From the NCBI RefSeq assembly GCF_013030265.1, contig NZ_WPZQ01000003.1, positions 124,001-188,000 on the forward strand: DNA of 64,000 bases, given 5' to 3'. Positions 17,825-26,990 of this stretch are shown in pieces; the first letter of the stretch is position 1, and each line of letters opens with the position of its first letter. The notes beneath the pieces were generated by a model that had not been told where the DNA came from, searched no databases, and saw only the letters and a list, made by a program, of their open reading frames with translations. The DNA comes from Ruegeria arenilitoris (GTDB lineage Bacteria; Pseudomonadota; Alphaproteobacteria; Rhodobacterales; Rhodobacteraceae). Position numbers and translations under genes: made by a program.

Positions 17825-17927
17825 GTGAAGCGCTCTTTGATTGAGTGCAGCCCTAGTCTGCAGATCAAATGAACCATCATTTGACCCCATCAAATAACCG
17901 ACAACGATCCTGCATGCAGAGAAAGTC
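17825..17927 (+). repeat. 103-bp diverged repeat, copy A
   Basis: This stretch aligns without gaps to 61959-62061. Conserved blocks are GTGAAGCG, TTGAGTG, ACCATCA and GATCCTG---GCAGAGAAAGTC, and GTGAAGCG to GATCCTG is exactly 81 bases in both copies. The middle is poorly conserved. Some differences fall in third codon positions, so both may be decayed remnants of one coding element such as a transposase, but neither copy has an open frame across it. The surrounding 17726-17978 shows no other gene. Confidence 0.55.
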
Positions 17928-17978
17928 GATTTCGATCCCAATATGGACATTGACTAGCGGCTATGCGCACCTTGAAAC

Positions 17979-19154
17979 ATGTCGCTCACGGAAGACCTGG
18001 ACCTAATATTAGAAACTGCCCTGCCAACCGATCCCAGCTTTCGGCAGATCGAAAGGGCCTTAATAGACCGCTGTATTGGGGAAGCCCGGCGATACGCTTC
18101 GGAGGGCTCTATCGAAGCCTTTCTGATGTCCGCGATGTGCCTATTGGCACTTCCTCAAAATGGGCACACACGGCTGATCCCGAATGATGCGATCTCGGTG
18201 CTACCGCTGCGGTTCGTGAGTGTGGGGCGTTCCGTGCAAGTCATTGGCGCGGCACCAGGGGTGACAGCACCGCGAGGAGAATTGATTGCAGTCAATGGTG
18301 CAGGTGTGAGCCAAATCCAAGCTATTGCGGAGAAATTTCTGGCGGGAACGTGCCAAAGGAAACGGGTTATCGGACCGATACTTCTGGCTTGGCCCTACGC
18401 TCTGACACGTTTGGGTTTTTCGTCAAACAGCGGCACGACCGAGTATCGTGTGCAGGCCGAGAATGGGCAGATTACCAACCTGAAAGTGGAAAATGGAAAT
18501 ACTGTCCCTGGATCGATGCTCTATCCAAGAAACGAGCACGGCAAGGCTGATCCGGCCTGGGAACCCGAAACCTTTGTAGAGATTAAGGACTGGCAAGATC
18601 TCGGGTTATCAATAGCATTGCCAAGTTTCTTTGATCCGAGCGAAACTGCGCTGCCTAAAGCCATCTCAGATGCAGCGGACCGCGTGCGCGTCTGCTCGGA
18701 CAAAACCCTATTAATTGACGTTCGCGGAAACACCGGGGGCGATTTTCTTCTAACGATGCCCCTAGTCGACGCGATCTCGCAACGCGCAAGCCAGCAGGTT
18801 GTTGTGCTTGTCGATAAATTCACGTTTTCCGCAGCGATCGTGTTCGTAGCCATCCTTAAACATCGTTTGGGAAACAGGCTCAAACTCATTGGGGAGGAAA
18901 TGGGCGACGGGTTGACGTTCTTTGCCGAGGGCGGGTTGCTCGATTTGCCGGTGAGTGGAGCGGTCGTTCGATACTCATCAGCCTTTCACGACTGGAAGAA
19001 CGGAACGTCTGACGAAACCACACCAGCCGATATCGCGCAACAAATCGTACCCGCAGGAGAACTGAATTTGGACCGGAAATGGGTCGCAAGGCCTGCAGTT
19101 GAGGATGCACATGGCGCGTTCTACCAACGAATTCTCAAAGGCATGAATGGTTAG
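17979..19154 (+). CDS. S41-peptidase-like protein
   Basis: 391 residues, no clear signal peptide at the chosen start. The C-terminal half resembles tail-specific (S41) proteases: LLIDVRGNTGGDFLLTMPLV is the typical strand-turn, and VVLVDKFTFSAAIVFVAIL places the nucleophile serine in FTFSAA. The N-terminal third (SLTEDLDLILETALPTDPSF) has no PDZ domain I can see. Function would be a cytoplasmic or peripherally exported serine hydrolase; the family match is moderate and activity uncertain. It stands alone between the repeat and the secreted-protein cluster. Confidence 0.7.
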   Translation: MSLTEDLDLILETALPTDPSFRQIERALIDRCIGEARRYASEGSIEAFLMSAMCLLALPQNGHTRLIPNDAISVLPLRFVSVGRSVQVIGAAPGVTAPRGELIAVNGAGVSQIQAIAEKFLAGTCQRKRVIGPILLAWPYALTRLGFSSNSGTTEYRVQAENGQITNLKVENGNTVPGSMLYPRNEHGKADPAWEPETFVEIKDWQDLGLSIALPSFFDPSETALPKAISDAADRVRVCSDKTLLIDVRGNTGGDFLLTMPLVDAISQRASQQVVVLVDKFTFSAAIVFVAILKHRLGNRLKLIGEEMGDGLTFFAEGGLLDLPVSGAVVRYSSAFHDWKNGTSDETTPADIAQQIVPAGELNLDRKWVARPAVEDAHGAFYQRILKGMNG

Positions 19155-19323
19155 GTGTAGAGAAGATCTACAATAATGTCGGTGTATCGAATGCTGCGCG
19201 GGGTACGAACGACAATAGTGCGCATTCTATCGGCTTCCATCAGTTCAGTTTTGCGAGATGCTGTTGCAAATTCAGTGTTGGCTTGACTGAGGTCGAGCCT
19301 ATTTCAGGAGCCGTCGCAAACCA

Positions 19324-19445
19324 GCGTTAGCTTGATATCTTTCCACAAAAGCTTGACGTGTCAGCGCAATAAATCTGAACCGCAGATTGCCAGATTGGTC
19401 TCACACACAGCGTATTAACCACGCTCAACTGAAGGGGACCAAGAA
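19324..19445 (+). repeat. 122-bp upstream leader repeat, copy 1
   Basis: First of three copies that precede 19446, 20078 and 21232. Conserved blocks in order: GCGTTAGCTTGATATCTTT, CTTGACGTGTCAGCGCAAT, an AATCTG-N5-CAGATT dyad running into GCCAGATTGG, CACACACAG, and a purine-rich ribosome site. The copy ends at the start codon and similarity continues into the signal-peptide codons. It probably carries promoter and regulatory signals. The preceding 19155-19323 contains no gene; a weak TGTAGA/TCTACA hairpin follows the S41-like stop. Confidence 0.8.
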
Positions 19446-19775
19446 ATGAAGAAGACACTGATTACATCCGTCGTCGCGCTCACCATTGCTCTGAGTGCTG
19501 GAATGTCCATGGCCGGTCCGCTGCGTGACCACAGCCAACGCAGTTTTACGGGGGAAGCTCTCAAATCCGCTGCAAAAAGAGACAGCAAATACAAGAAGGC
19601 AGATATGTACTATGAAGCCTTTACATCATCCACATCGTCTGGCGCGAGCTGGAGCTCGGAACTGCCTTATGTTGTAGTCATTCCGGTTGAGGACAATGGC
19701 AATTACACTTGGATTTTTGGCAAGACGACGGGTTCCGACCTGTCTGATCAGCTGATCTGGATGAACTACCGGTAG
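19446..19775 (+). CDS. small secreted protein, shared-leader family member 1
   Basis: 109 residues. The signal peptide MKKTLITSVVALTIALSAGM ends SMA, followed by GPLRDHSQRS, which recurs almost exactly in the third member. The mature part (SFTGEALKSAAKRDSKYKKA, then a Ser/Thr-rich patch and ELPYVVVIPVEDNGNYTWIF) is unlike the other two members and unknown to me. GGGGACC lies ten bases before the start. Exported to the periplasm or outside; function unknown. Confidence 0.8.
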   Translation: MKKTLITSVVALTIALSAGMSMAGPLRDHSQRSFTGEALKSAAKRDSKYKKADMYYEAFTSSTSSGASWSSELPYVVVIPVEDNGNYTWIFGKTTGSDLSDQLIWMNYR

Positions 19776-19832
19776 CCGAGTGTTGATCCAGGCAAATCTG
19801 CCCCAAAAAAAGCGACGTGTCGCTATATAACT

Positions 19833-19863
19833 CCGGGCCCCGGTCTTTCACTCCGGGGCTCGG
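19833..19863 (+). terminator. GC-rich stem-loop after member 1
   Basis: CCGGGCCCCGG (19833-19843) can pair with CCGGGGCTCGG (19853-19863), allowing one G-U, around a 9-base loop; it is followed by a modest T-containing stretch (CTGCGTTTGTC). It lies 57 bases after the stop codon and is a reasonable but not classic intrinsic terminator. Confidence 0.5.
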
Positions 19864-19955
19864 CTGCGTTTGTCAACGTCAACCTATTCTGGTTCGAGGG
19901 GGGCGTAACCTCATCTACCCGACAGCGAACGTCGCACTGCGAAAAATGCGAGCAG

Positions 19956-20077
19956 GCGCTAGATTGATGCCTTTTCTCAAAGCCTTGACGTGCCAGCGCA
20001 ATCAATCTGAGCCGCAGGTTGCCAGATTGATTGCACACACAGTCTACCAAACAGTTTTAGCGTAAAGGCACTAAAAG
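19956..20077 (+). repeat. 122-bp upstream leader repeat, copy 2
   Basis: Same block order and same length as copy 1, ending at the start codon of the outer-membrane barrel gene. The conserved core reads CCTTGACGTGCCAGCGCAAT, then a degenerate dyad (AATCTG/CAGGTT) and GCCAGATTG. The last 25 bases before the start codon are the most diverged part of the three copies. Confidence 0.8.
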
Positions 20078-21091
20078 ATGAAAAACGTCATGATCACATC
20101 CGCTATGACACTCGCCATTGTCATGAGTGCCGGAATGTCCATGGCCGGTCCGTCACGCGACAGCCTAAGCGGGTTTGCACAGGGTATTCGTCCATCAGAG
20201 AATCGCATCAAGCAGTTCCGCACTGCGACGCAAAGCAACGGTTCCAAAGTCCTCACCGCCGGCCAGGCGCTGCCTGAGTTGTCGACAACCCCAGGACCAA
20301 CGTTCTGGGTTGAGACCAATGGTGAACGTGACAGCTATGATGTCGGTGCAGGAGAGATGACGACGAACAGCGGCAGCCTGCGTTATGGTGCGAATTTGCC
20401 TTTAGGTGAGGTCGCAGGCGGACAGGTGTTCGGCGGGTTGGAGTTCGGGATCAGCAGCCTGTCATCGGACGTTGGCACCAACTTTGCCAACGCCGATATC
20501 TCGGCCGACGCTTACGATGCAACGCTTAGCGCGCTTTGGGTAGCGGATAGTCAGTTCTATGTCGAAGGGCAGCTTCGCTATGGGTATTTCGACGGCGAGA
20601 TACGTCCCAACGGCGGGGCAGCCGTGGATGCCGACGGCAGTGGGTATGAGATATCTGTTGAAGTGGGTAAGCCCTTCAAGCTGCAGAGCGAATGGACGCT
20701 CATCCCTCAAGTGCAGGTCATGTACAGCGATATCGACATGGACGATGTCCCTGATCGGGTCGAGAGTGGTCGGATCGGATCCCTGGTGGAAGGCGACGCG
20801 TTAACAGCCCGGGTTGGACTGCGCGCTGAACGTGCCATTGCAAACAACTCAATGCTCTACGGTCAAATCGATTTCTACCATACGTTCGGCAACACGACTT
20901 CGGTGGTATTTGGGCAAAATACAGTATTCACCGAGCGCGGTCAGGACACAGCGGCCCTGACCTTAGGCAGCAATGTTCCTCTGTCGAACCACGCACAGCT
21001 CTATGCTGAGATCACCAGTGATAGCGGATTGGGGAGCAGCTCGGATGACTACAGCTTCGGCTGGAACATCGGCTTTGAGGTCCAGTTCTAA
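20078..21091 (+). CDS. outer-membrane beta-barrel protein (autotransporter-barrel-like), shared-leader family member 2
   Basis: 337 residues with a signal peptide related to its neighbours (MKNVMITSAMTLAIVMSAGM, then SMAGPSRDS). The remainder alternates polar and aromatic/hydrophobic residues as transmembrane beta strands do, contains barrel-like stretches such as FYVEGQLRYGYFDGEI and AQLYAEITSDSGLG, and ends in FEVQF with the terminal Phe recognised by the BAM machinery. The barrel resembles the translocator of autotransporters, but the passenger would be only about 80 residues. Probably a stand-alone porin-like or adhesin-like outer-membrane protein. Confidence 0.8.
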   Translation: MKNVMITSAMTLAIVMSAGMSMAGPSRDSLSGFAQGIRPSENRIKQFRTATQSNGSKVLTAGQALPELSTTPGPTFWVETNGERDSYDVGAGEMTTNSGSLRYGANLPLGEVAGGQVFGGLEFGISSLSSDVGTNFANADISADAYDATLSALWVADSQFYVEGQLRYGYFDGEIRPNGGAAVDADGSGYEISVEVGKPFKLQSEWTLIPQVQVMYSDIDMDDVPDRVESGRIGSLVEGDALTARVGLRAERAIANNSMLYGQIDFYHTFGNTTSVVFGQNTVFTERGQDTAALTLGSNVPLSNHAQLYAEITSDSGLGSSSDDYSFGWNIGFEVQF

Positions 21092-21108
21092 AGCGAAATG
21101 GTGTTCAG

Positions 21109-21231
21109 GCGTCAGCTTGATGTCTTTTCTCAAAACCTTGACGTGACAGCGCAATAAATCCGGGCCGCAGATTGCCAGATTGGTTTCACACACAGCGTAT
21201 CAAGCACGCTCAATCAAAAGGGACCAAGAAA
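21109..21231 (+). repeat. 123-bp upstream leader repeat, copy 3
   Basis: Begins 17 bases after the barrel gene stop. Blocks: GCGTCAGCTTGATGTCTTTT, CCTTGACGTGACAGCGCAAT, CCGCAGATTGCCAGATTGG and CACACACAGCGTAT. It is closer to copy 1 than to copy 2 in the last 60 bases, including AAGGGACCAAGAAA before the start codon. Confidence 0.8.
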
Positions 21232-21495
21232 ATGAGAAAGACTCTGATTACATCCGTCACCGCATTCGCCATTATTCTGAGTGCTGGAATGTCTATGGCT
21301 GGCCCGTTGCGTGACCACAGCCAACGGAGCAATGCACATGATGTTCGCTCAGCAGTTTCACAAACCCGCACGCACGGTGACACAAAACCCAAATATCACC
21401 AGACCATCAAAAAACCTGCCCGCGGTTACGGTTCGACCTCAGAAAACTCGATTGATGAAGATTGCGTTGATGCATGCACTGATGCCTTGTCATAA
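21232..21495 (+). CDS. small secreted protein, shared-leader family member 3
   Basis: 87 residues from the ATG at 21232; a longer frame upstream runs through the leader repeat and is rejected. The signal peptide MRKTLITSVTAFAIILSAGM plus SMAGPLRDHSQRS is nearly identical to member 1. The mature tail is different: basic, then acidic near the end (ENSIDEDCVDACTDALS) with two cysteines spaced CVDAC. No known function. The tail could be a metal- or disulfide-bonded peptide. Confidence 0.78.
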   Translation: MRKTLITSVTAFAIILSAGMSMAGPLRDHSQRSNAHDVRSAVSQTRTHGDTKPKYHQTIKKPARGYGSTSENSIDEDCVDACTDALS

Positions 21496-21784
21496 GCACA
21501 CAGAAGTCTTTCCAGCGGATGCTTGAAGTTGCGCTTCATCGACAAGCATCCGCGCAAAACTCGTATAACTTGGTGATGATGGTAATACCTGAGAACAAAT
21601 TGGTTCATCTTAGCCAGGATACAGCAATTGTCCGGCTCACAGCTTTGTTGGATTTGTAGATATTGAGATCACCCAAAGCCGTTCGAACACTGCCTGAAGA
21701 GTTGCCTGTCCAGACTCGAAGCCAACGCATCGAAACCGCAGCAAGTGTCAGGCTCACCACGGTTTCGATCGTGACACGATCCAC
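21496..21784. other. noncoding stretch with strong inverted repeats
   Basis: No convincing gene. GCGGATGCTTG (21515-21525) pairs perfectly with CAAGCATCCGC (21543-21553) around 17 bases, 19 bases after the member 3 stop; it has no T-run, so it is a stem-loop but not a classic terminator. Near the end of gbcB, ATCGAAACCG (21729-21738) pairs with CGGTTTCGAT (21760-21769), followed by the palindrome ATCGTGACACGAT (21768-21780). The second pair may end the gbc transcript. Confidence 0.5.
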
Positions 21785-22867
21785 TCAAACCTCGACTTCA
21801 ACCTTGCCTATAGCGTTCGAACAGCAGGCCAGAATGTAACCCGCCTCGATGTCGTCTTCCGAGATTCCGCCATTGTGAACCATGTGAACTTCGCCAGAGG
21901 TTTTCTTGATCTTGCAAGTTCCGCACACGCCGAAGGTACATCCCGACGGAATGTTCAGACCAACCGAGCGCGCGGCGGCGAGAATTGTGTCGGTCTCGGC
22001 TACTTTGGCAGTCACACCCGAGGTCGCGAACAGGATCTCTGCACTGCTGTCATCGTCGAGTACAACGTCATTCAACTCAGGTAGATCCGCCTCAGTTTCC
22101 ACCGGCGCGCCAAAGCTCTCCTGATGGTAGTTGTCCATATCAAAGCCAAGACCAGCCAGAGCTTCCCGCACCGCCTGCATGAAGGGCTCAGGGCCACAAC
22201 AGTAGACCTCGCGCTCAAGGTAATCAGGCGCCATCAGACCCAGCATCAACTGGTTGAATTGACCCTGATACCCCGTCCACGGACGGTAGCGATCCGGCTC
22301 TTCAACAACGAATTTCAGATCCAAACCATCAGTACGGCTGGCCATCTGCTCTAACCGCTGCCGAAAGATGATCTCGGACGGTCGTTTGGCGCAATTGATG
22401 AAAACGACATCCAGATCACGACCTTCATCCCACATACAGGTGGTCATCGACATCATCGGGGTGATGCCGGAGCCAGCCGAGATAAACAGGTACTTTCCTG
22501 CCTGGCTTTGGGCGTTGGTAAACAGCCCCCCAGGCCCAATGGCTTTGAGACACATACCGGGTTGAAGGTTGTCCAGCATCCAGCGCGTGCCGATACTGTC
22601 GGCTTGCGCTTTGGCAGTGATGGTTATCGACCGTGGCCGCGACGGCGATGATGAGATCGTATAGGTGCGATGAACGACCCCTCCGGGTTGACCCGGAGCT
22701 GGGATTTCGAGCGTCAAGAACTGACCTGGATGATAGGCGAACTGCGCCCCAGACGGGGCACGGAATGAAAAACTGGCGGTGTTCGGCATCTCGGGCACGA
22801 CAGAGACGCATTCCAGCATTTCGCCATCCTGCCAGATGGCCGAAGAGAGCGTGTTCAGATTTTTCAT
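21785..22867 (-). CDS. gbcB: glycine betaine monooxygenase reductase subunit (GbcB-like)
   Basis: 360 residues from the ATG at 22867, five bases after the gbcA stop. Domains in order: FAD-binding ferredoxin-reductase domain (HRTYTISSSPSRPRSITITA), NAD-binding domain (YLFISAGSGITPMMSMTTC), and a C-terminal plant-type 2Fe-2S ferredoxin with CTFGVCGTCKIKK and the distal LACC. It passes electrons from NAD(P)H to the Rieske oxygenase encoded just upstream. Order and domain content match GbcB of the betaine demethylation pathway. Confidence 0.88.
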   Translation of the reverse strand: MKNLNTLSSAIWQDGEMLECVSVVPEMPNTASFSFRAPSGAQFAYHPGQFLTLEIPAPGQPGGVVHRTYTISSSPSRPRSITITAKAQADSIGTRWMLDNLQPGMCLKAIGPGGLFTNAQSQAGKYLFISAGSGITPMMSMTTCMWDEGRDLDVVFINCAKRPSEIIFRQRLEQMASRTDGLDLKFVVEEPDRYRPWTGYQGQFNQLMLGLMAPDYLEREVYCCGPEPFMQAVREALAGLGFDMDNYHQESFGAPVETEADLPELNDVVLDDDSSAEILFATSGVTAKVAETDTILAAARSVGLNIPSGCTFGVCGTCKIKKTSGEVHMVHNGGISEDDIEAGYILACCSNAIGKVEVEV

Positions 22868-22872
22868 CAGCC

Positions 22873-24400
<1,528 letters not shown>

Positions 24401-24730
24401 ATACCAAGTTATTTCAGCCGCTTTTAACCGCTGAAATACTTGCGACATTCGCGGACGCAAAACAGACATCGGATTCCTCGCACGCAAATCAATACGTTCT
24501 ATTGTTCTCCTACATCCAATCCTCAAATGGTTTGGCCCAGACCGATCAGTTCCGACAAATGCCTCTAATGAGCCCAAGCTGCGCCTTAAATTTTCTCTCA
24601 GTGCGGCGGGTAGATCTACTGGCAGTTGGTTATTGCAAGTTGCTGGACTTTTCTGCCGACTAGCCGGCAGGTACAAAACTGTGCTCGACTGCGGTTTCCC
24701 GTCGGAACACGGAAGGGAAACTACCGAGGA
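24401..24730. other. promoter-side region of gbcAB with a long dyad
   Basis: No gene seen. CAAGTTATTTCAGC (24405-24418) pairs with GCTGAAATACTTG (24430-24442), a stem interrupted by one unpaired base around an 11-base loop; it lies just upstream of the aptamer on the minus strand and could be an operator at the gbcAB promoter. The rest, to the acyl-CoA synthetase stop at 24731, has no further structure that I can recognise. Confidence 0.5.
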
Positions 24731-26152
24731 TCAACAACCCAACAAGTGAGCAAGTTTTACTCGGTCAACTTTGGAATTGTGGCGTTTGTCCATTGGTATT
24801 TTTCTCACGTGGATCACTTTGGCAATACCCAGCTCCTGCGCCAGACCGCTCCAGTTTGATAGCTGACCCGCGTCACCTTCAATGCATAAAGCGGGGCTTT
24901 CTTCGAAGTTCATAAGCGCACTGTTCGTCACGCCCGGCCATTGCCGGGCTGCAATTTCGATTGCGAAAGGAAAGGTGCGACCAGTCGGGGTTCTTACATC
25001 GCTCCCCAGTCTACCCAGCAGCCACAAACGCCCCTCATCATCCAGGTGACCCACGTCGCCTGTTCGATGCCATATCGTGGTGCCGTCTTTGATTTTGTTT
25101 GCCTTGGAGTGCGTGGGATCAAGATAGCCATCATTTACATGATCGCCCGCGACCTGAACTTCATCGTTTCTAATTCGGAGTTTGATTTGCGAAACCGGAA
25201 ACCCGACAAGAAGCCCCTTGCCTGCTGCCATTTCACGTTGGTCAACTTCGGAGATGTCACGCACATCAAGATGCGCAATCGGTTCAGCTTCGGTTGACCC
25301 ATAGACGCAGACCACGTCCAGACCGGTATTGGCGAGCAGCCTCTCAACCAGGTCAGGAAACACCGGGCCGCCGCCGGTGAAAACCGTGTGCAGTTGGCCA
25401 GTATCTTTACACTGCGCAAGTTTTTCGCACAAAGACGGTGGGATCAGAAGCCGGGTAACTTGCTGCTTCGATATCCAGCCCGCTAACTGCTCGGGAGATA
25501 GTCGATCCAGATTGCTCATTTTCCAATTCGGCAGAACAGTCGTACGCCCGGCCGCAAGGTTTATCAGGGTGAAAACCGGGAACGCAACCAGATCCCGTTC
25601 GACTGCATCACTGTGTAGAAGCGGCGCAATGGCATCATGTTGCGCCATCAGAAACGCGTGACTGCGGGGTATGGCCTTGGCTTGACCTGTGGTGCCGGAA
25701 GTGAAGGAAATGAGCGCCGTGTCACTGTCATGAACAGCCGCGACTCCGGGGGCACTGCGGGCACTGCCTGGTAGTAAAAGACGCAGCTTAAACAGTTCCG
25801 GCACAACGAACTTCAGCAAAGCAAAGTGACCTGATGCGCAAAAGGCCTTGGGTTGGGTCGTTCTCGCTGCGTGACGCAACCCCGCGAGTCCCATCGCCGG
25901 TTCAGGCAAAACCACTGTTGCGCCCAATGACCATAAGGCCGCAAGGCTAGCGTAAAGATCAGCGTTGACCGGCATCGCCAGTAGAACGTGATCGCCTTGG
26001 CCAACTCCCTTGCGCTTCCACTTACTGGCCAATTGCTGTGCTCGTATCTGCACCGCACTAAAGGTGATCTCGCGACCGTCGCCCTCAACAATCGCCGTCC
26101 GGTCCGGGTGTCGATCAACCGCAATGGCAAAATGGTCCAGCAGGTTAGCCAT
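24731..26152 (-). CDS. AMP-dependent acyl-CoA synthetase/ligase-like protein
   Basis: 473 residues from the ATG at 26152, which overlaps the upstream stop by 8 bp; the longer reading adds an unrelated N-terminus. The adenylate-forming motifs are FTSGTTGQAKAIP (about residues 155-167), VYGSTEAEPI, WHRTGDVGHLD and a C-terminal lysine region KIPMDKRHNSKVDR. At under 480 residues it is shorter than typical fatty acyl-CoA synthetases (over 520). It activates a carboxylic acid as acyl-AMP, possibly then a thioester. Last gene of the HMG-CoA reductase operon; its acid substrate is unknown. Confidence 0.85.
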   Translation of the reverse strand: MANLLDHFAIAVDRHPDRTAIVEGDGREITFSAVQIRAQQLASKWKRKGVGQGDHVLLAMPVNADLYASLAALWSLGATVVLPEPAMGLAGLRHAARTTQPKAFCASGHFALLKFVVPELFKLRLLLPGSARSAPGVAAVHDSDTALISFTSGTTGQAKAIPRSHAFLMAQHDAIAPLLHSDAVERDLVAFPVFTLINLAAGRTTVLPNWKMSNLDRLSPEQLAGWISKQQVTRLLIPPSLCEKLAQCKDTGQLHTVFTGGGPVFPDLVERLLANTGLDVVCVYGSTEAEPIAHLDVRDISEVDQREMAAGKGLLVGFPVSQIKLRIRNDEVQVAGDHVNDGYLDPTHSKANKIKDGTTIWHRTGDVGHLDDEGRLWLLGRLGSDVRTPTGRTFPFAIEIAARQWPGVTNSALMNFEESPALCIEGDAGQLSNWSGLAQELGIAKVIHVRKIPMDKRHNSKVDRVKLAHLLGC

Positions 26153-26990
26153 CCAGACGCAGCCCAAACAGGTTGTACCGCCGGAATACCGTTGCCCCTT
26201 CGACAACGCTGCGATTGGCGGATTGGTTGTCATCATGGATCAACGCGTGGATGGCGGACTCATAGCCAAGCTTCAGGGCAGACATATGGAATTGACTGGC
26301 CAAATGGCGACCTGCGCCACGTTCAAGGCTTGCATAGGTCTTTAAGATTGCCGCTGTCGGGTTTGGGCCTTCTGCATAGTTCGGAATGCCAAACAGAAAG
26401 CCCGCCAATGAGCCGTCCGGACGCCGGGCAAAAAAGATAAGCTCGCGCTTCAACATCGGAACGACAGGCATGTACATAGCAAGAAAATCACGCTCAGAGA
26501 TAGGCTTATAGAAGGCGTTTCGGGAAAAAGCCTCGACAGATAGATGATACACTTGCCGGAATAATTCTTCGGGGTTGGTTCCGTCCCAGGGCTCGACATT
26601 AAATGCGTCGGTTGCAGCAGGAGAAGACTTGGCCGTTTTTGCCAATGACACACGTGCCGAGAAATACTTGCTGATGGTGGTAAATCCCGCTGCCAAAAAC
26701 ACGTCGGGCTCATGTGATTTGTTTGTCGGCTCCATCAAAAAGGGTGCTGAACCGTCACTGTACGATACAAACCGATAGCTGTGCCAAGTATCTCCGGACA
26801 TCGGACCAATGATCCGATCAACCCCGGCATGCCGGACACGTTCAATTGCCATTTGCAGAGCTTCCAAGCCGGCCTCTGGGGTCTCACACGAGAAGTCGCC
26901 GATTGTTGCAGCTGGGACGCCAGCCCAATCGGGGCCCTGCAGATAAACGGACAGTTTGGCACCGTCAGTCTGAATGCTCTCTTTCGTCAT
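26145..26990 (-). CDS. GNAT-like acyltransferase-fold protein
   Basis: 281 residues from the ATG at 26990, overlapping the upstream gene as ATGA. Stretches RIIGPMSGDTWHSYRFVSYS, EPDVFLAAGFTTISKYFSAR and FFARRPDGSLAGFLFGIPNY resemble a large GNAT-related family found near polyketide, lipid and acyl-ligase genes. The acetyl-CoA loop is not obvious, so I only claim the fold. Placed between the prenol-kinase-like and acyl-ligase genes, it may transfer the activated acyl group to the pathway product. Confidence 0.6.
   Translation of the reverse strand: MTKESIQTDGAKLSVYLQGPDWAGVPAATIGDFSCETPEAGLEALQMAIERVRHAGVDRIIGPMSGDTWHSYRFVSYSDGSAPFLMEPTNKSHEPDVFLAAGFTTISKYFSARVSLAKTAKSSPAATDAFNVEPWDGTNPEELFRQVYHLSVEAFSRNAFYKPISERDFLAMYMPVVPMLKRELIFFARRPDGSLAGFLFGIPNYAEGPNPTAAILKTYASLERGAGRHLASQFHMSALKLGYESAIHALIHDDNQSANRSVVEGATVFRRYNLFGLRLDG

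Noticed and set aside
19811-19824. AGCGACGTGTCGCT hairpin next to an A-run, read as a minus-strand terminator
   Set aside because: The stem is only five pairs around four bases and no gene is transcribed towards it on that strand.
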